This document shows, piece by piece, positions 1 through 11,685 of a stretch of DNA of 64,000 bases. The stretch lies in assembly GCA_026225945.1 (NCBI GenBank), contig JAMJFZ010001080.1, positions 16,001 through 80,000 of the forward strand. Direction: 5' to 3'. A program made the translations under genes and the position numbers. Origin of the DNA: Cricetomys ansorgei (Eukaryota; Chordata; Mammalia; Rodentia; Nesomyidae). Each line of letters opens with the position of its first letter. Within the stretch, counting starts at the first letter, position 1. Under the pieces are notes generated by a model, which saw nothing but the letters and a program-made list of their open reading frames with translations, was not told where the DNA came from and did no database searches.

Positions 1-362
1 TGTCTAACTCCTCTGACTTACTCTAACTATGACAAATCCAAAAACACTGCATCCTATTACTAACTCACTAAAGCACTTGTCAGAAGTCCAAGCAGCATGC
101 AACCATAAGGAAGGCTGAAATATGTACGAGAAAAAGTATTGGAAATGTGTCCCTGTACAGTTTCTTTTTTCCTTTGGACAGACGGTCACTGTAATTCTCT
201 GACTAGTCTAGAATGTTGTGATCCGTTCAGACTCTGGGCCTAGATTCTGCTCTGATCCTCTGGCTCCTATTGCCTATTCCAATATTGGCAGAATCTTCTG
301 AGCAAAGCTGAGTCAAAAGTATTATCATCACCCGATTGGTGTTTCTTTAGGTAGCTTCATCA

Positions 363-430
363 TGTGAGGCTGGTCTGCAGAGTGTGTTACAGGACTACCA
401 GAGTTAAAACAGAGAAACCCTTTCTAGGGG
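363..430 (+). repeat. B1-type SINE fragment (reference copy in unit 1)
   Basis: The stretch 'gaggctggtctgcagagtg' followed by 'ttacaggactaccag' and 'cagagaaaccc' matches the 3' half of a rodent B1 element (7SL RNA-derived). Only the right part is present. The same fragment lies about 360-440 nt into every unit. Old and diverged, with no target-site duplication that I can define. Confidence 0.75.
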
Positions 431-831
431 TGTGATCAAAATTGATTCTAACGAGCTATTACTTTTGTAAATAGAATATATGAAATGAGGAAAATTACAT
501 AGCAACTTGTTTTCTGTATAACTCCTATGCTTCACATTTAGCCACTCTACTTAGCTAGCTTAAAAATATATTAATCAGAAATTCATCTTCTGACACAAGA
601 CTCTGAATAAAGACAACCATGCTTTACTTCACAAATTTTCCAAAGCATTTCCGGTGGTTAGCAGAGCACTATGGTCTATAACTGCTCTGGTTTAGGCCAG
701 TAGCAATTAGCCTCCTGTATTCCCATTGAAGAACAGTGGGTAAATTATGAGTACATATTAGCTATGTCAAGCAGTACCTTCTGTGGACAATAATACATCA
801 AGAAAGGATAGTGGGGTATACTAAAAGAGAT

Positions 832-941
832 AGACCAGGTAGTGGTGGCACACGAATTAGAAAGGAAGCTAGGCACATCTCTGTGAACTCCTGGACAGCC
901 AGAGTTACATCAGAGAAACCCTGTCTTAACAAAAAAAAAAG
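832..941 (+). repeat. B1-type SINE (reference copy in unit 1)
   Basis: Begins 'gaccaggtagtggtggcaca', runs through 'gtgaactcctggacagccag' and ends 'gagaaaccctgtcttaac' with an A-rich tail. This is the order expected of a rodent B1 with a shortened middle. The A-rich tail varies in length and interruption between units (for example plain A at 36006-36020, or broken by a G in units 5-9), as expected from replication slippage. Confidence 0.85.
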
Positions 942-1101
942 AAATCTCACCAGGAAATAATAGACAGGATTCAAAGGGAGGGTCATGGAGATTGCTAGAG
1001 GAAAAGCATACTAAAAGGAGACTAAAAGAGTAAAAGTCAACATAGATCATCCCCAGGATGCTTTTAAAGTGCTTACTAAAACTCTTAATTCTCTGTTCCT
1101 T

Positions 1102-1325
1102 ATTAATTATGATATCCTTTTTAAGTCTATGGGTATTTTGCCTTTAAGTGTCTCTATCTACAACCAACGTGCAGTATGTGTGGAGGTTAGAAAAGGATGT
1201 CAGGCCTCATTGGAAGTGAAATTACAGCTGGTTAGCTGGTCCTGGGCCACCATGGAGGGAATCAGTGTGATGCCTCTGAAGAAGTCAGATGCAGTTAATA
1301 ATGAGCCACTTTTGCAACCCAAAAT
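1102..1325 (-). repeat. B2/B3-type SINE in reverse orientation (reference copy in unit 1)
   Basis: Reads 'tatgggtattttgcc', then 'gtgtggaggctagaaaagga', 'attacagctggttagctgg', 'gggccaccatggaggg' and ends near 'atgagccacttttgcaaccc'. This is the reverse-strand order of the tRNA-derived B2/B3 rodent SINEs, whose usual reverse form has 'ggaggccagaagagggc', 'gagttacag' and 'gagccatctctccag'. Copies in units 2 and 4 (about 4030-4240 and 9870-10080) keep 'tatgtgtatgggtgttttgc', closer to the family. Open frames across this segment are by-products of the SINE. Confidence 0.8.
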
Positions 1326-1768
1326 CATTTTATGGATTTAGAGTTTTGCTTGGAGGTTATTTCTGAGCACCACACATTCTCATTTTTAACCTTTGTCTTC
1401 TGTTTCTGTCTTCTTTATAGATACTGAAGTCCCCTTTTATAATGAGAATCGGAGCCAGCAGAATACATATGCTTTCTCCCAAGACGTCTCTTCAGAACAA
1501 CCTTTTCCCTTTGCTCCAAGGACTTGGCTTCACATCATTTCAAGTATGTATGAGAAAGATAACATGCTGTCATACACCACCATGCAACATTAAAAAGCAG
1601 CAGAAGGAAGCAGTCCTCCCTTCCAGGACTCCCACTGCCATCATTTACCTACACAGTAGCCAAGAGCCAGCATTGTATATACCCTCGTTGCGGTTAATAC
1701 CATTTATTTCCTCGCCACTCATCATGGTCATAATGGAGACTTAGGTCCCCATACTAGGTTTTATTCAG

Positions 1769-2030
1769 ATGGCTTATGGCGGCATTTTCCAAGCATTTCT
1801 TGTGAGGGGACAGATGTGACATTACTCTGAGAGATAGAAGTCTGGCCAAACCAGACTGCATTAATTTAGCAAGCAGTATGAGTCCTGTTCCAGTTTCATG
1901 GGTAGCCATGCTCTTTTCTGAAAGACCCGGTGTGGCCATCATCACAGTTATAATAGGTTTAGGGATAGCACCACACAATGAACTTTTCCTCTTGCCACAT
2001 TATCCCAGCTGGTTCAAAGTCTTGAGGATA
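1769..2030 (+). pseudogene. Decayed transmembrane-type exon-like segment (unit 1 copy)
   Basis: Follows 'ttttattcag' and ends before 'gtaagcac', matching the position of the open 261-nt segment in unit 16 (45580-45840). In most array units the frame starting MAYGG stops after about 11 codons (TTG TGA in 'ctttcttgtgagg'). In unit 1 it stops a few codons later. Non-coding in this copy; its meaning comes from comparison with unit 16. Confidence 0.45.
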
Positions 2031-2177
2031 GTAAGCACTTAGTGGCTTTTTTCCCTCATTTTCAGTCACCTTAATGCTTTAATGTATTTATATAGAAAAG
2101 GGGCCCAAGAGACTTTGTCAAGCAGAAATATCAAACTTCTTCCGTGGTATTATTGGCCTACGTTTTCTAAATTTGCA

Positions 2178-2390
2178 TATTTTTATTAAAGATTTAAATT
2201 GTTTTTGACATTGTTGGGGTATGTACACAGAGTACAGTGACTGTGGGTGCCATCGAGAAGACAGTATTGGATTCTCTGGAGCTGGAGTAACAGGCAGTTC
2301 TGAGAAGCTTAATGTCAGGGCTGCGAAGTAAACGTGGGTCCATAGTAATACCTGGACTTGACCACTGAATCCTCTCTCTAACCTATAAAT
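2178..2390 (-). repeat. Second B3-type SINE in reverse orientation (reference copy in unit 1)
   Basis: Starts with a T-rich 'ttttattaaagatttaaatt' (the reversed A-tail), then 'cagtgactgtgggtgcca', 'gagctggagtaacaggcag', 'ggctgcgaactaaac' or close variants, and 'ttgaccactgaatcctctct'. This follows the reverse-strand order of B2/B3-family SINEs ('ggagctggagttacaggcag', 'accactgagccatctct'). Present in all 16 copies, including the partial last one. Confidence 0.8.
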
Positions 2391-2456
2391 TTGCATTTCA
2401 GAGTCACACTTTTGATACTCCTGTTTGACTCTTTTCTGTAAAAATTGATTCGTTTA

Positions 2457-2595
2457 GCTAGGTAGTGGTAATGCATGCATGCCTTCATCACAGCATTCAG
2501 GCAGCAGAGGCACGGGGGTTTCTGAGTTCAGGGCCAGCCTGGTCAACAGAGCAAGTTTCAAACAGTCAGGCAGACACAGAGAAACCGTTTCGGTA
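2457..2595 (+). repeat. B1-type SINE with near full-length organisation (reference copy in unit 1)
   Basis: Runs 'gctaggtagtggtaatgcat', 'cagcattcaggcagcagagg', 'tctgagttca..gccagcct', 'ggtcaacagagcaag' and 'cagacacagagaaacc', the full order of a rodent B1. A 75-codon open frame on the opposite strand is antisense to this SINE and not a gene. It is the best family marker for the rodent assignment. Confidence 0.9.
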
Positions 2596-2921
2596 ACATC
2601 CCCTTCCCTAAGAAATAATGTATTATATTTGTTTTCCTAAAATGTAGCTGTTTTCTACCAACTTGGATCTGGGCTCTCAAGCCTTCTTTGATTGAGGTGA
2701 ATTGTAACTGATACTGTTTCACACTGCTAATGGAACAGCCCATTCTGCCTGTCTTAATATGTCTAAAGCTGGAGAACTGGACTTAACTTCTAAAAATCTT
2801 CGATGCCTTAAAATGTACCTAACATGCTTTTCCATCCACAGTCTCCTGACGTTGTCTTTTGTTTGTATTTAAGCCCAGTTCCTGTCTGCCTGCCTTGTCC
2901 TCTTCATCCTCAGGAGCAAAT

Positions 2922-5844
2922 TGTCTAACTCCTCTGACTTACTCTAACTATGACAAATCCAACTGACACTGCGTCCTGTTACTAACTCACTAAAGCAGTT
3001 GTCAGAAGTCCAAGCAGCATGCAACCATAAGGAAGGCTGAAATATGTACGAGAAAAAGTATTGGAAATGTGTCCCTGTACAGTTTTTTTTTCTTTGGACA
3101 GACGGTCACTGTAATTCTCTGACTAGTCTAGAATATGATGATACCGTCAGATTCAGGGCCTAGATTCTGCTCTGATCCTCTGGCTCCTATTGCCTATTTC
3201 CAATATTGGAAGAATCTTCTGAGCAAATCTGTGTCAAAAGTATTATCATCACCCGATTGATGTTTCTTTCAGGTAGCTTCATCATGTGAGGCTGGTCTGA
3301 AGAGTGAGTTACAGCTCTACCAGATTTAAAACAGACTAACCCTTTCTAGGGGTGTGAACAAAATTGATTCTAACGAGCTATTACTTTTGTAAAAAGAATG
3401 TATGAAATGAGGAAAATTACATAGCAACTTGTTTTCTGTATAAATCCTATGCTTCACATTTAGTCACTCTACTTAGCTAGCTGTAAAAATATATTAATCA
3501 GAAATTCATCTTCTGACACAAGACTCTGAATAAAGACAACCATGCTTTACTTCACAAATTTTCCAAAGCATTTCCGGAGGTTAGCTGAGCACTATGGTCT
3601 ATAACTGCTCTGGCATAGGCCAGTAGCAATTAGCCTCCTGTATTCCCATAAGAAGAACAGTGGGTAAATTATGAGTACATATTAGCTATGTCAAGCAGTA
3701 CCTTCTGTGGAGAATAATACATCAAGAAATGAGAATAGGGTATACGAAAAGAGATAGACCAGGTAGTGGTGGCACACGCCTTGGGAAGGAAGCTAGGCAC
3801 GTCTCTGTGAACTCCTGGACAGCCAGAGTCACATCATAGAAACCCTGTCTTAACAAAAAAAAGAAATCTCACCAGGAAATAATAGACAGGATTCAAAGGG
3901 AGGGTCATGTAGATTGCTAGAAGAAAAGCATATTAAAAGTAGACTCAAAGAGTGAAAGTCAACATAGATCATCCCCAGGATGCTTTTAAAGTGGTACGAA
4001 ATCTCTTAATTATCTGTTCCTTATTAATTATGATATCTTTTTTATGTGTATGGGTGTTTTGCCTGTATGTGTCTCCTTGTACCACGGACGTGCAGTATGT
4101 GTGGAGGCTAGAAAAGGATGTCAGGCCTCATTGGATGTCGAATTACAGCTGGTTAGCTGGTCGTGGACCACCATGGAGGGTGTCAGACGTGAGGCCTCTG
4201 AAGAAGTCAGATGCAGTTAATACTGAGCTACTTCTGCAACCCAAAATAATTTTATGAATATAGAGTTTTGCTTGCAGGTTATTCCTGAGCCCCACACATT
4301 CTCATTTTTTACCTTTGTCTTCCGTTCTTGTCTCCTTTATAGATACTGAAGTCCCCTTTCATAATGAGAAACGGAGCCAGCAGAATACATATGCTTTCTC
4401 CCAAGACGTCTCTTCAGAACAACCTTTTCCCTTAGCCTCCAAGGACTTTGCTTCACATCATTTCAAGTATGTATGAGAAAGATACCATGCTGTCGTACAC
4501 AACCATGCAAGTTTACAAAGCGGCAGAGGGAAGCAGTCCTCCCTTCCAGGCCTCCCACTGCCATCATTTACCTACACAGTAGCCCAGAGCCAGCATTGTA
4601 TACACCCTCGTTGCGGTTAATACCCTTTATTTCCTCGCCACTCATCATGGTTATAACAGAGACTTAGGTCCCCATACTAGGTTTTATTCAGATGGCTTAT
4701 GGCGGCAGTTTCCAAGCTTTCTTGTGAGGGGACAGATGTGATTTTACTCTGACAGATAGAAATCCGGCCAAACCGGACTGCATTAATTTAGCAAGCAGTA
4801 TGAGTCCTGTTCCAGTTTCATGGGTAGCCATGCTCTTTTCTGAAAGACCCGGTGTGGCCATCATCACAGTTATAATAGGTTTAGGGATAGCACCACACAA
4901 TGAACTTTTCCTCTTGCCACATTATCCCAGCTGGTTCAAAGTCTTGAGGATAGTAAGCACTTAGTGGCTTTTTTCCCTCATTTTCAGTCACCTTAATGCT
5001 TTATTGTATTTATATAGAAAAGGGGCCCAAGAGACTTGGTCAAGCAGAAATATCAAACTTCTTCCGTGGTATTATTGGCGTACGTTTTCTAAATTTGCAT
5101 ATTTTTATTAAAGATTTAAATTGTTTTTGACATTGTTGGGGTATGTACACAGAGTACAGTGACTGTGGGTGCCATCGAGAAGACAGTATTGGATTCTCTG
5201 GAGCTGGAGTAACAGGCAGTTCTGAGAAGCTTAATGTCAGGGCTGCGAACTAAACTTGGGTCCATAGTAATACCTGGACTTGACCACTGAATCCTCTCTC
5301 TAACCTATAAATTTGCATTTCAGAGTCACACTTTTGATATTCCTGTTTGACTCTTTTCTGTAAAAATTAATTCGTTTAGCTAGGTAGTGGTAATGCATGC
5401 ATGCCTTCATCACAGCATTCAGGCAGCAGAGGCACGGGGGTTTCTGAGTTCAAGGCCAGCCTGGTCAACAGAGCAAGTTTCAAAACAGTCAGGCAGACAC
5501 AGAGAAACCCTTTCTGTAACATCCCCTTCCCTAAGAAATAATGTATTATATTTGTTTTCCTAAAATGTAGCTGTTTTCTACCAACTTGGATCTGGGCTCT
5601 CAAGCCTTCTTTGATTGAGGTGAATTGTAACTGATACTGTTTCACACTGCTAATGGAACAGCCCATTCTGCCTGTCTTAATATGTCTAAAGCTGGAGAAC
5701 TGGACTTAACTTCTAAAAATCTTCGATGCCTTTAAATGTACCTAACATGCTTTTCCATCCACAGTCCCCTGACGCTGTCTTTTTTTTGTATCTAAGCCCA
5801 GTTCCTGTCTGCCTGCCTTGTCCTCTTCATCCTCAGGAGCAAAT
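2922..5844 (+). repeat. Macrosatellite unit 2
   Basis: 2923 bp. Shares private variants with unit 4 ('gtggtacgaaatctc', 'gagaatagggtatacg', 'catttccggaggttagctg'), so units 2 and 4 form a subfamily spaced two units apart. Exon-like segment 4343-4466 is open, with 'cataatgagaaacgg' and 'gcctccaaggactttg' variants. Confidence 0.95.
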
Positions 5845-8762
5845 TGTCTAACTCCTCTGACTTACTCTAACTATGACAAATCCAACTGACACTGCGTCCT
5901 GTTACTAACTCACTAAAGCAGTTGTCAGAAGTCCAAGCAGCATGCAACCATAAGGAAGGCTGAAATATGTACGAGAAAAAGTATTGGAAATGTGTCCCTG
6001 TACAGTTTTTTTTTTTCTTTGGAGAGACGGTCACTGTAATTCTCTGACTAGTCTAGAATGTGGTGATCCCGTCAGATTCTGGGCCTAGATTCTGCTCTGA
6101 ACCTCTGGCTCCTATTGCCTATTCCAATATTGGCAGAATCTTCTGAGCAAAGCTGAGTCAAAAGTATTATCATCACCCGATTGGTGTTTCTTTCAGGTAG
6201 CTTCATCATGTGAGGCTGGTCTGCAGAGTGAGTTACAGGACTACCAGAGTTAAAACAGACTAACCCTTTCTAGGGGTGTGAACAAAATTGATTCTAACGA
6301 GCTATTACTTTTGTAAAAAGAATGTATGAAATGAGGAAAATTACATAGCAACTTGTTTTCTGTATAACTCCTATGCTTCACATTTAGCCACTCTACTTAG
6401 CTAGCTGTAAAAATATATTAATCAGAAATTCATCTTCTGACACAAGACTCTGAATAAAGACAACCATGCTTTACTTCACAAATTTTCCAAAGCATTTCCG
6501 GAGGTTAGCTGAGCACTATGGTCTATAACTGCTCTGGCTTAGGCCAGTAGCAATTAGCCTCCTGTATTCCCATGAAGAACAGTGGGTAAATTATGAGTAC
6601 ATATTAGCTATGTCAAGCAGTACCTTCTGTGGACAATAATACATCAAGAAAGGAGAGTGGGGTATACTAAAAGAGATAGACCAGGTATTGGTGGCACACA
6701 CCTTGGGAAGGAAGCTAGGCACATCTCTGTGAACTCCTGGACAGCCAGAGTTACATCAGAGAAACCCTGTCTTAACAAAGAAAAGAAATCTCACCAGGAA
6801 ATAATAGACAGGATTCAAAGGGAGGGTGATGTAGATTGCTAGAGGAAAAGCATACTAAAAGGAGACTAAAAGAGTAAAAGTCAACATAGATCATCCTCAG
6901 GATGCTTTTAAAGTGGTATGAAAACTCTTAATTATCTGTTCATTATTAATTGTGATATCCTTTTAAGTGTATTGGTGTTTTGCCTTCATCTGTCTCTTTC
7001 TACCACCAATGTGCCGTATGTGTGGAGGCCAGCAAAGGATGTCATGCCTCATTGGAACTGAAATTACAGCTGGTTAGCTGGTCGTGGGCCACAATGGAGG
7101 GGGTCAAACGTGAGGCCTCTGAAGAAGTCAGTTGCTGTTAATACCGAGCCTCTTCTGCAACCCAAAATTATTTTATGAATGTAGAGTTTTGTTTGGAGGT
7201 TATTTATGAGCACCACACATTCTCATTTTTAACCTTTGTCTTCTGTTTCTGTCTCCTTTATAGATACTGAAGTTCCCTTTTATAATGAGAATCGGAGCCA
7301 GCAGAATACATATGCTTTCTCCCAAGACGTCTCTTCAGAACAACCTTTTCCCTTTGCTTCCAAGGACTTGGCTTCACATCATTTCAAGTATGTATGAGAA
7401 AGATAACGTGCTGTCATACACCACCATGCAACATTAAAAAGCAGCAGAAGGAAGCAGTCCTCCCTTCCAGGACTCCCACTGCCATCGTGTACCTACACAG
7501 TAGCCATTATCCAGCATTGTATATACCCTCATTGGGGTTAATACCATTTATTTCCTCGCCACTCATCATGGTTATAACAGTGACTTAGGTCCTCATACTA
7601 GGTTTTATTCAGATGGCTTATGGAGGCAGTTTCCAAGCTCTGGGGAAGGGTCAGATGTGCCTTTGCTCTGTCAGAAAAAAAATCCTTCCTAACCTGATTG
7701 CACTAATTTAGCTAGCAGTATGAGTCCTGTTCCGAGATCATGGGTAGCCATGCTCTTTTCTGAAAGACTCGGTGTGGCCATCATCACAGTTATAATAGGT
7801 TTAGGGATAGCCCCACAATGAACATTTCCTCTTGCCACATTTTCCCAGCTGGTTCAAAGTCTTGAGGATAGTAATTACTTAGTGGCTTTATTCCTCATTT
7901 TCAGTCACCTTAATGCTTTAATGTATTTATATAGAAAAGGGGCCCAAGAGACTTGGTCAAGCAGAAATATCAAACTTCTTCCGTGGTATTATTGGCGTAC
8001 GTTTTCTAAATTTGCATATTTTTATTAAAGATTTAAATTGTTTTTGACATTGTTGGGGTATGTACACAGAGTACAGTGACTGTGGGTGCCATCGAGAAGA
8101 CAGTATTGGATTCTCTGGAGCTGGAGTAACAGGCAGTTCTGAGAAGCTTAATGTCAGGGCTGCGAACTACACTTGGGTCCATAGTAATACCTGGACTTGA
8201 CCACTGAATCCTCTCTCTAACCTATAAATTTGCATTTCAGAGTCACACTTTTGATATTCCTGTTTGACTCTTTTCTGTAAAAATTAATTCGTTTAGCTAG
8301 GTAGTGGTAATGCATGCATGCCTTCATCACAGCATTCAGGCAGCAGAGGCACGGGGGTTTCTGAGTTCAAGGCCAGCCTGGTCAACAGAGCAAGTTTCCA
8401 AACAGTCAGGCAGACACAGAAAAACCCTTTCTGTAACATCCTCTTCCCTAAGAAATAATGTATTATATTTGTTTTCCTAAAATGTAGCTGTTTTCTACCA
8501 ACTTGGATCTGGGCTCTCAAGCCTTCTTTGATTGAAGGTGAATTGTAACTGATACTGTTTCACACAGCTAATGGAACAGCCCATTCTGCCTGTCTTAATA
8601 TGTCTAAAGCTGGAGAACTGGACTTAACTTCTAAAAATCTTCGATGCCTTTCAATGTACCTAACATGCTTTTCCATCCACAGTCCCCTGACATTGTCTTT
8701 TATTTGTATTTAAGCCCAGTTCCTGTCTGCGTGCCTTATCCTCTTCATCCTCAGGAGCAAAT
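5845..8762 (+). repeat. Macrosatellite unit 3
   Basis: 2918 bp. Exon-like segment 7264-7387 is open. A patch at about 7615-7740 ('tatggaggcagtttcc', 'gggtcagatgtgcctttgct', 'tagctagcagta') departs from all other array units and instead resembles the last unit (45590-45700). Confidence 0.95.
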
Positions 8763-11685
8763 TGTCTAACTCCTCTGACTTACTCTAACTATGACAAATC
8801 CAACTGACACTGCGTCCTGTTACTAACTCACTATAGCAGTTGTCAGAAGTCCAAGCAGAATGCAACCATAAGGAAGGCTGAAATATGTACGAGAAAAAGT
8901 TTTGGAAATGTGTCCCAGTACAGTTTTTTTTTTCTTTGGACAGACGGTCACTGTAATTCTCTGACTAGTCTAGAATATGATGATACCGTCAGATTCTGGA
9001 CCTAGATTCTGCTCTGATCCTCTGGCTCCTATTGCCTATTCCAATATTGGAAGAATCTTCTGAGCAAATCTGTGTCAAAAGTATTATCATCACCCGATTG
9101 ATGTTTCTTTCAGGTAGCTTCATCATGTGAGGCTTGTCTGAAGAGTGAGTTACAGCTCTACCAGATTTAAAACAGACTAACCCTTTCTAGGGGTGTGAAC
9201 AAAATTGATTCTAACGAGCTATTACTTTTGTAAAAAGAATGTATGAAATGAGGAAAATTATATAGCAACTTGTTTTCTGTAAAAATCCTATGCTTCACAT
9301 TTAGTCACTCTACTTAGCTAGCTGTAAAAATATATTAATCAGAAATTCATCTTCTGACACAAGACTCTGAAAAATACAACCATGCTTTACTTCACAAATT
9401 TTCCAAAGCATTTCCGGAGGTTAGCTGAGCACTATGGTCTATAACTGCTCTGGCACAGGCCAGTAGCAATTAGCCTCCTGTATTCCCATTAAGAAGAACA
9501 GTGGGTAAATTATGAGTACATATTCGCTATGTCAAGCAGTACCTTCTGTGGAGAATAATAAATCAAGAAATGAGAATAGGGTATACGAAAATAGATAGAC
9601 CAGGTAGTGGTGGCACACGCCTTTGGAAGGAAGCTAGGCACGTCTCTGTGAACTCCTGGACAGCCAGAGTCACATCATAGAAACCCTGTATTTACAAAAA
9701 AAAGAAATCTCACCAGGAAATAATAGACAGGATTCAAAGGGAGGGTCATGTAGATTGCTAGAAGAAAAGCATATTAAAAGTAGACTCAAAGAGTGAAAGT
9801 CAACATAGATCATCCCCAGGATGCTTTTAAAGTGGTACGAAATCTCTTAATTATCTGTTCCTTATTAATTATGATATCTTTTTTATGTGTATGGGTGTTT
9901 TGCCTGTATGTGTCTCCTTGTACCACGGACGTGCAGTATGTGTGGAGGCTAGAAAAGGATGTCAGGCCTCATTGGAAGTCGAATTACAGCTGGTTAGCTG
10001 GTCGTGGACCACCATGGAGGGTGTCAGACGTGAGGCCTCTGAAGAAGTCAGATGCAGTTAATACTGAGCTACTTCTGAAACCCAAAATAATTTTATGAAT
10101 ATAGAGTTTTGCTTGCAGGTTATTCCTGAGCCCCACACATTCTCATTTTTTACCTTTGTCTTCCGTTCTTGTCTCCTTTATAGATACTGAAGTCCCCTTT
10201 CATAATGAGAAACGGAGCCAGCAGAATACATATGCTTTCTCCCAAGACGTCTCTTCAGAACAACCTTTTCCCTTAGCCTCCAAGGACTTTGTTTCACATC
10301 ATTTCAAGTATGTATGAGAAAGATACCATGCTGTCGTACACAACCATGCAAGTTTAAAAAGCGGCAGAGGGAAGCAGTCCTCCCTTCCAGGCCTCCCACT
10401 GCCATCATTTACCTACACAGTAGCCAAGAGCCAGCATTGTATACACCCTCATTGCGGTTAATACCCTTTATTTCCTCGCCACTCATCATGGTAATAACAG
10501 AGACTTAGGTCCCCATACTAGGTTTTATTCAGATGGCTTATGGCGGCAGTTTCCAAGCTTTCTTGTGAGGGGACAGATGTGACTTTACTCTGACAGATAG
10601 AAGTCCGGCCAAACCTGACTGCATTAATTTAGCAAGCAGTATGAGTCCTGTTCCAGTTTCATGGGTAGCCATGCTCTTTTCTGAAAGACCCGGTGTGGCC
10701 ATCATCACAGTTATAATAGGTTTAGGGATAGCACCACACAATGAACTTTTCCTCTTGCCACATTATCCCAGCTGGTTCAAAATCTTGAGGATAGTAAGCA
10801 CTTAGTGGCTTTTTCCCTCATTTTCAGTCACCTTAATGCTTTAAAGTATTTATATAGAAAAGGGGCCCAAGAGACTTGGTCAAGCAGAAATATCAAACTT
10901 CTTCCGTGGTATTATTGGCGTAAGTTTTCTAAATTTGCATATTTTTATTAAAGATTTAAATTGTTTTTGACATTGTTGGGGTATGTACACAGAGTACAGT
11001 GACTGTGGGTGCCATCGAGAAGACAGTATTGGATTCTCTGGAGCTGGAGTAACAGGCAGTTCTGAGAAGCTTAATGTCAGGGCTGCGAACTACACTTGGG
11101 TCCATAGTAATACCTGGACTTGACCACTGAATCCTCTCTCTAACCTATAAATTTGCATTTCAGAGTCACACTTTTGATATTCCTGTTTGACTCTTTTCTG
11201 TAAAAATTAATTCGTTTAGCTAGGTAGTGGTAATGCATGCATGCCTTCATCAGAGCATTCAGGCAGCAGAGGCACGGGGGTTTCTGAGTTCAAGGCCAGC
11301 CTGGTCAACAGAGCAAGTTTCAAAACATTCAGGCAGACACAGAGAAACCCTTTCTGTAACATCCCCTTCCCTAAGAAATAATGTATTATATTTGTTTTCC
11401 TAAAATGTAGCTGTTTTCTACCAACTTGGATCTAGGCTCTCAAGCCTTCTTTGATTGAAGGTGAATTGTAACTGATACTGTTTCACACTGCTAATGGAAC
11501 AGCCCTTTCTGCCTGTCTTAATATGTCTAAAGCTGGAGAACTGGACTTAACTTCTAAAAATCTTCGATGCCTTTAAATGTACCTAACATGCTTTTCCATC
11601 CACAGTCCCCTGACGCTGTCTTTTTTTTGTATCTAAGCCCAGTTCCTGTCTGCCTGCCTTGTCCTCTTCATCCTCAGGAGCAAAT
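8763..11685 (+). repeat. Macrosatellite unit 4
   Basis: 2923 bp, nearly the same as unit 2. Exon-like segment 10184-10307 is open. It shares 'gcgaactacacttggg' with unit 3, so its right part has a different history from its middle. Confidence 0.95.

Larger units (their letters stand above)
1..2921 (+). repeat. Macrosatellite unit 1
   Basis: Full unit of 2921 bp. Its first part resembles units 5 and later ('cttactaaaactc', 'ggtggttagcagagc'), not neighbouring unit 2. The exon-like segment is at 1421-1543 and has lost one T in 'gctccaagg' (other units read 'gcttccaagg'), so its frame is shifted. Used below as the reference for the SINE positions, which sit at nearly the same offsets in all units. 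Confidence 0.95.

Noticed and set aside
2558..2743. Open frame of 60-96 codons on the - strand in most units (for example 5376-5666 and 8293-8520)
   Set aside because: It is antisense to the B1-type SINE and its flank. Its length follows SINE mutations and there is no sign of an independent start or conservation.
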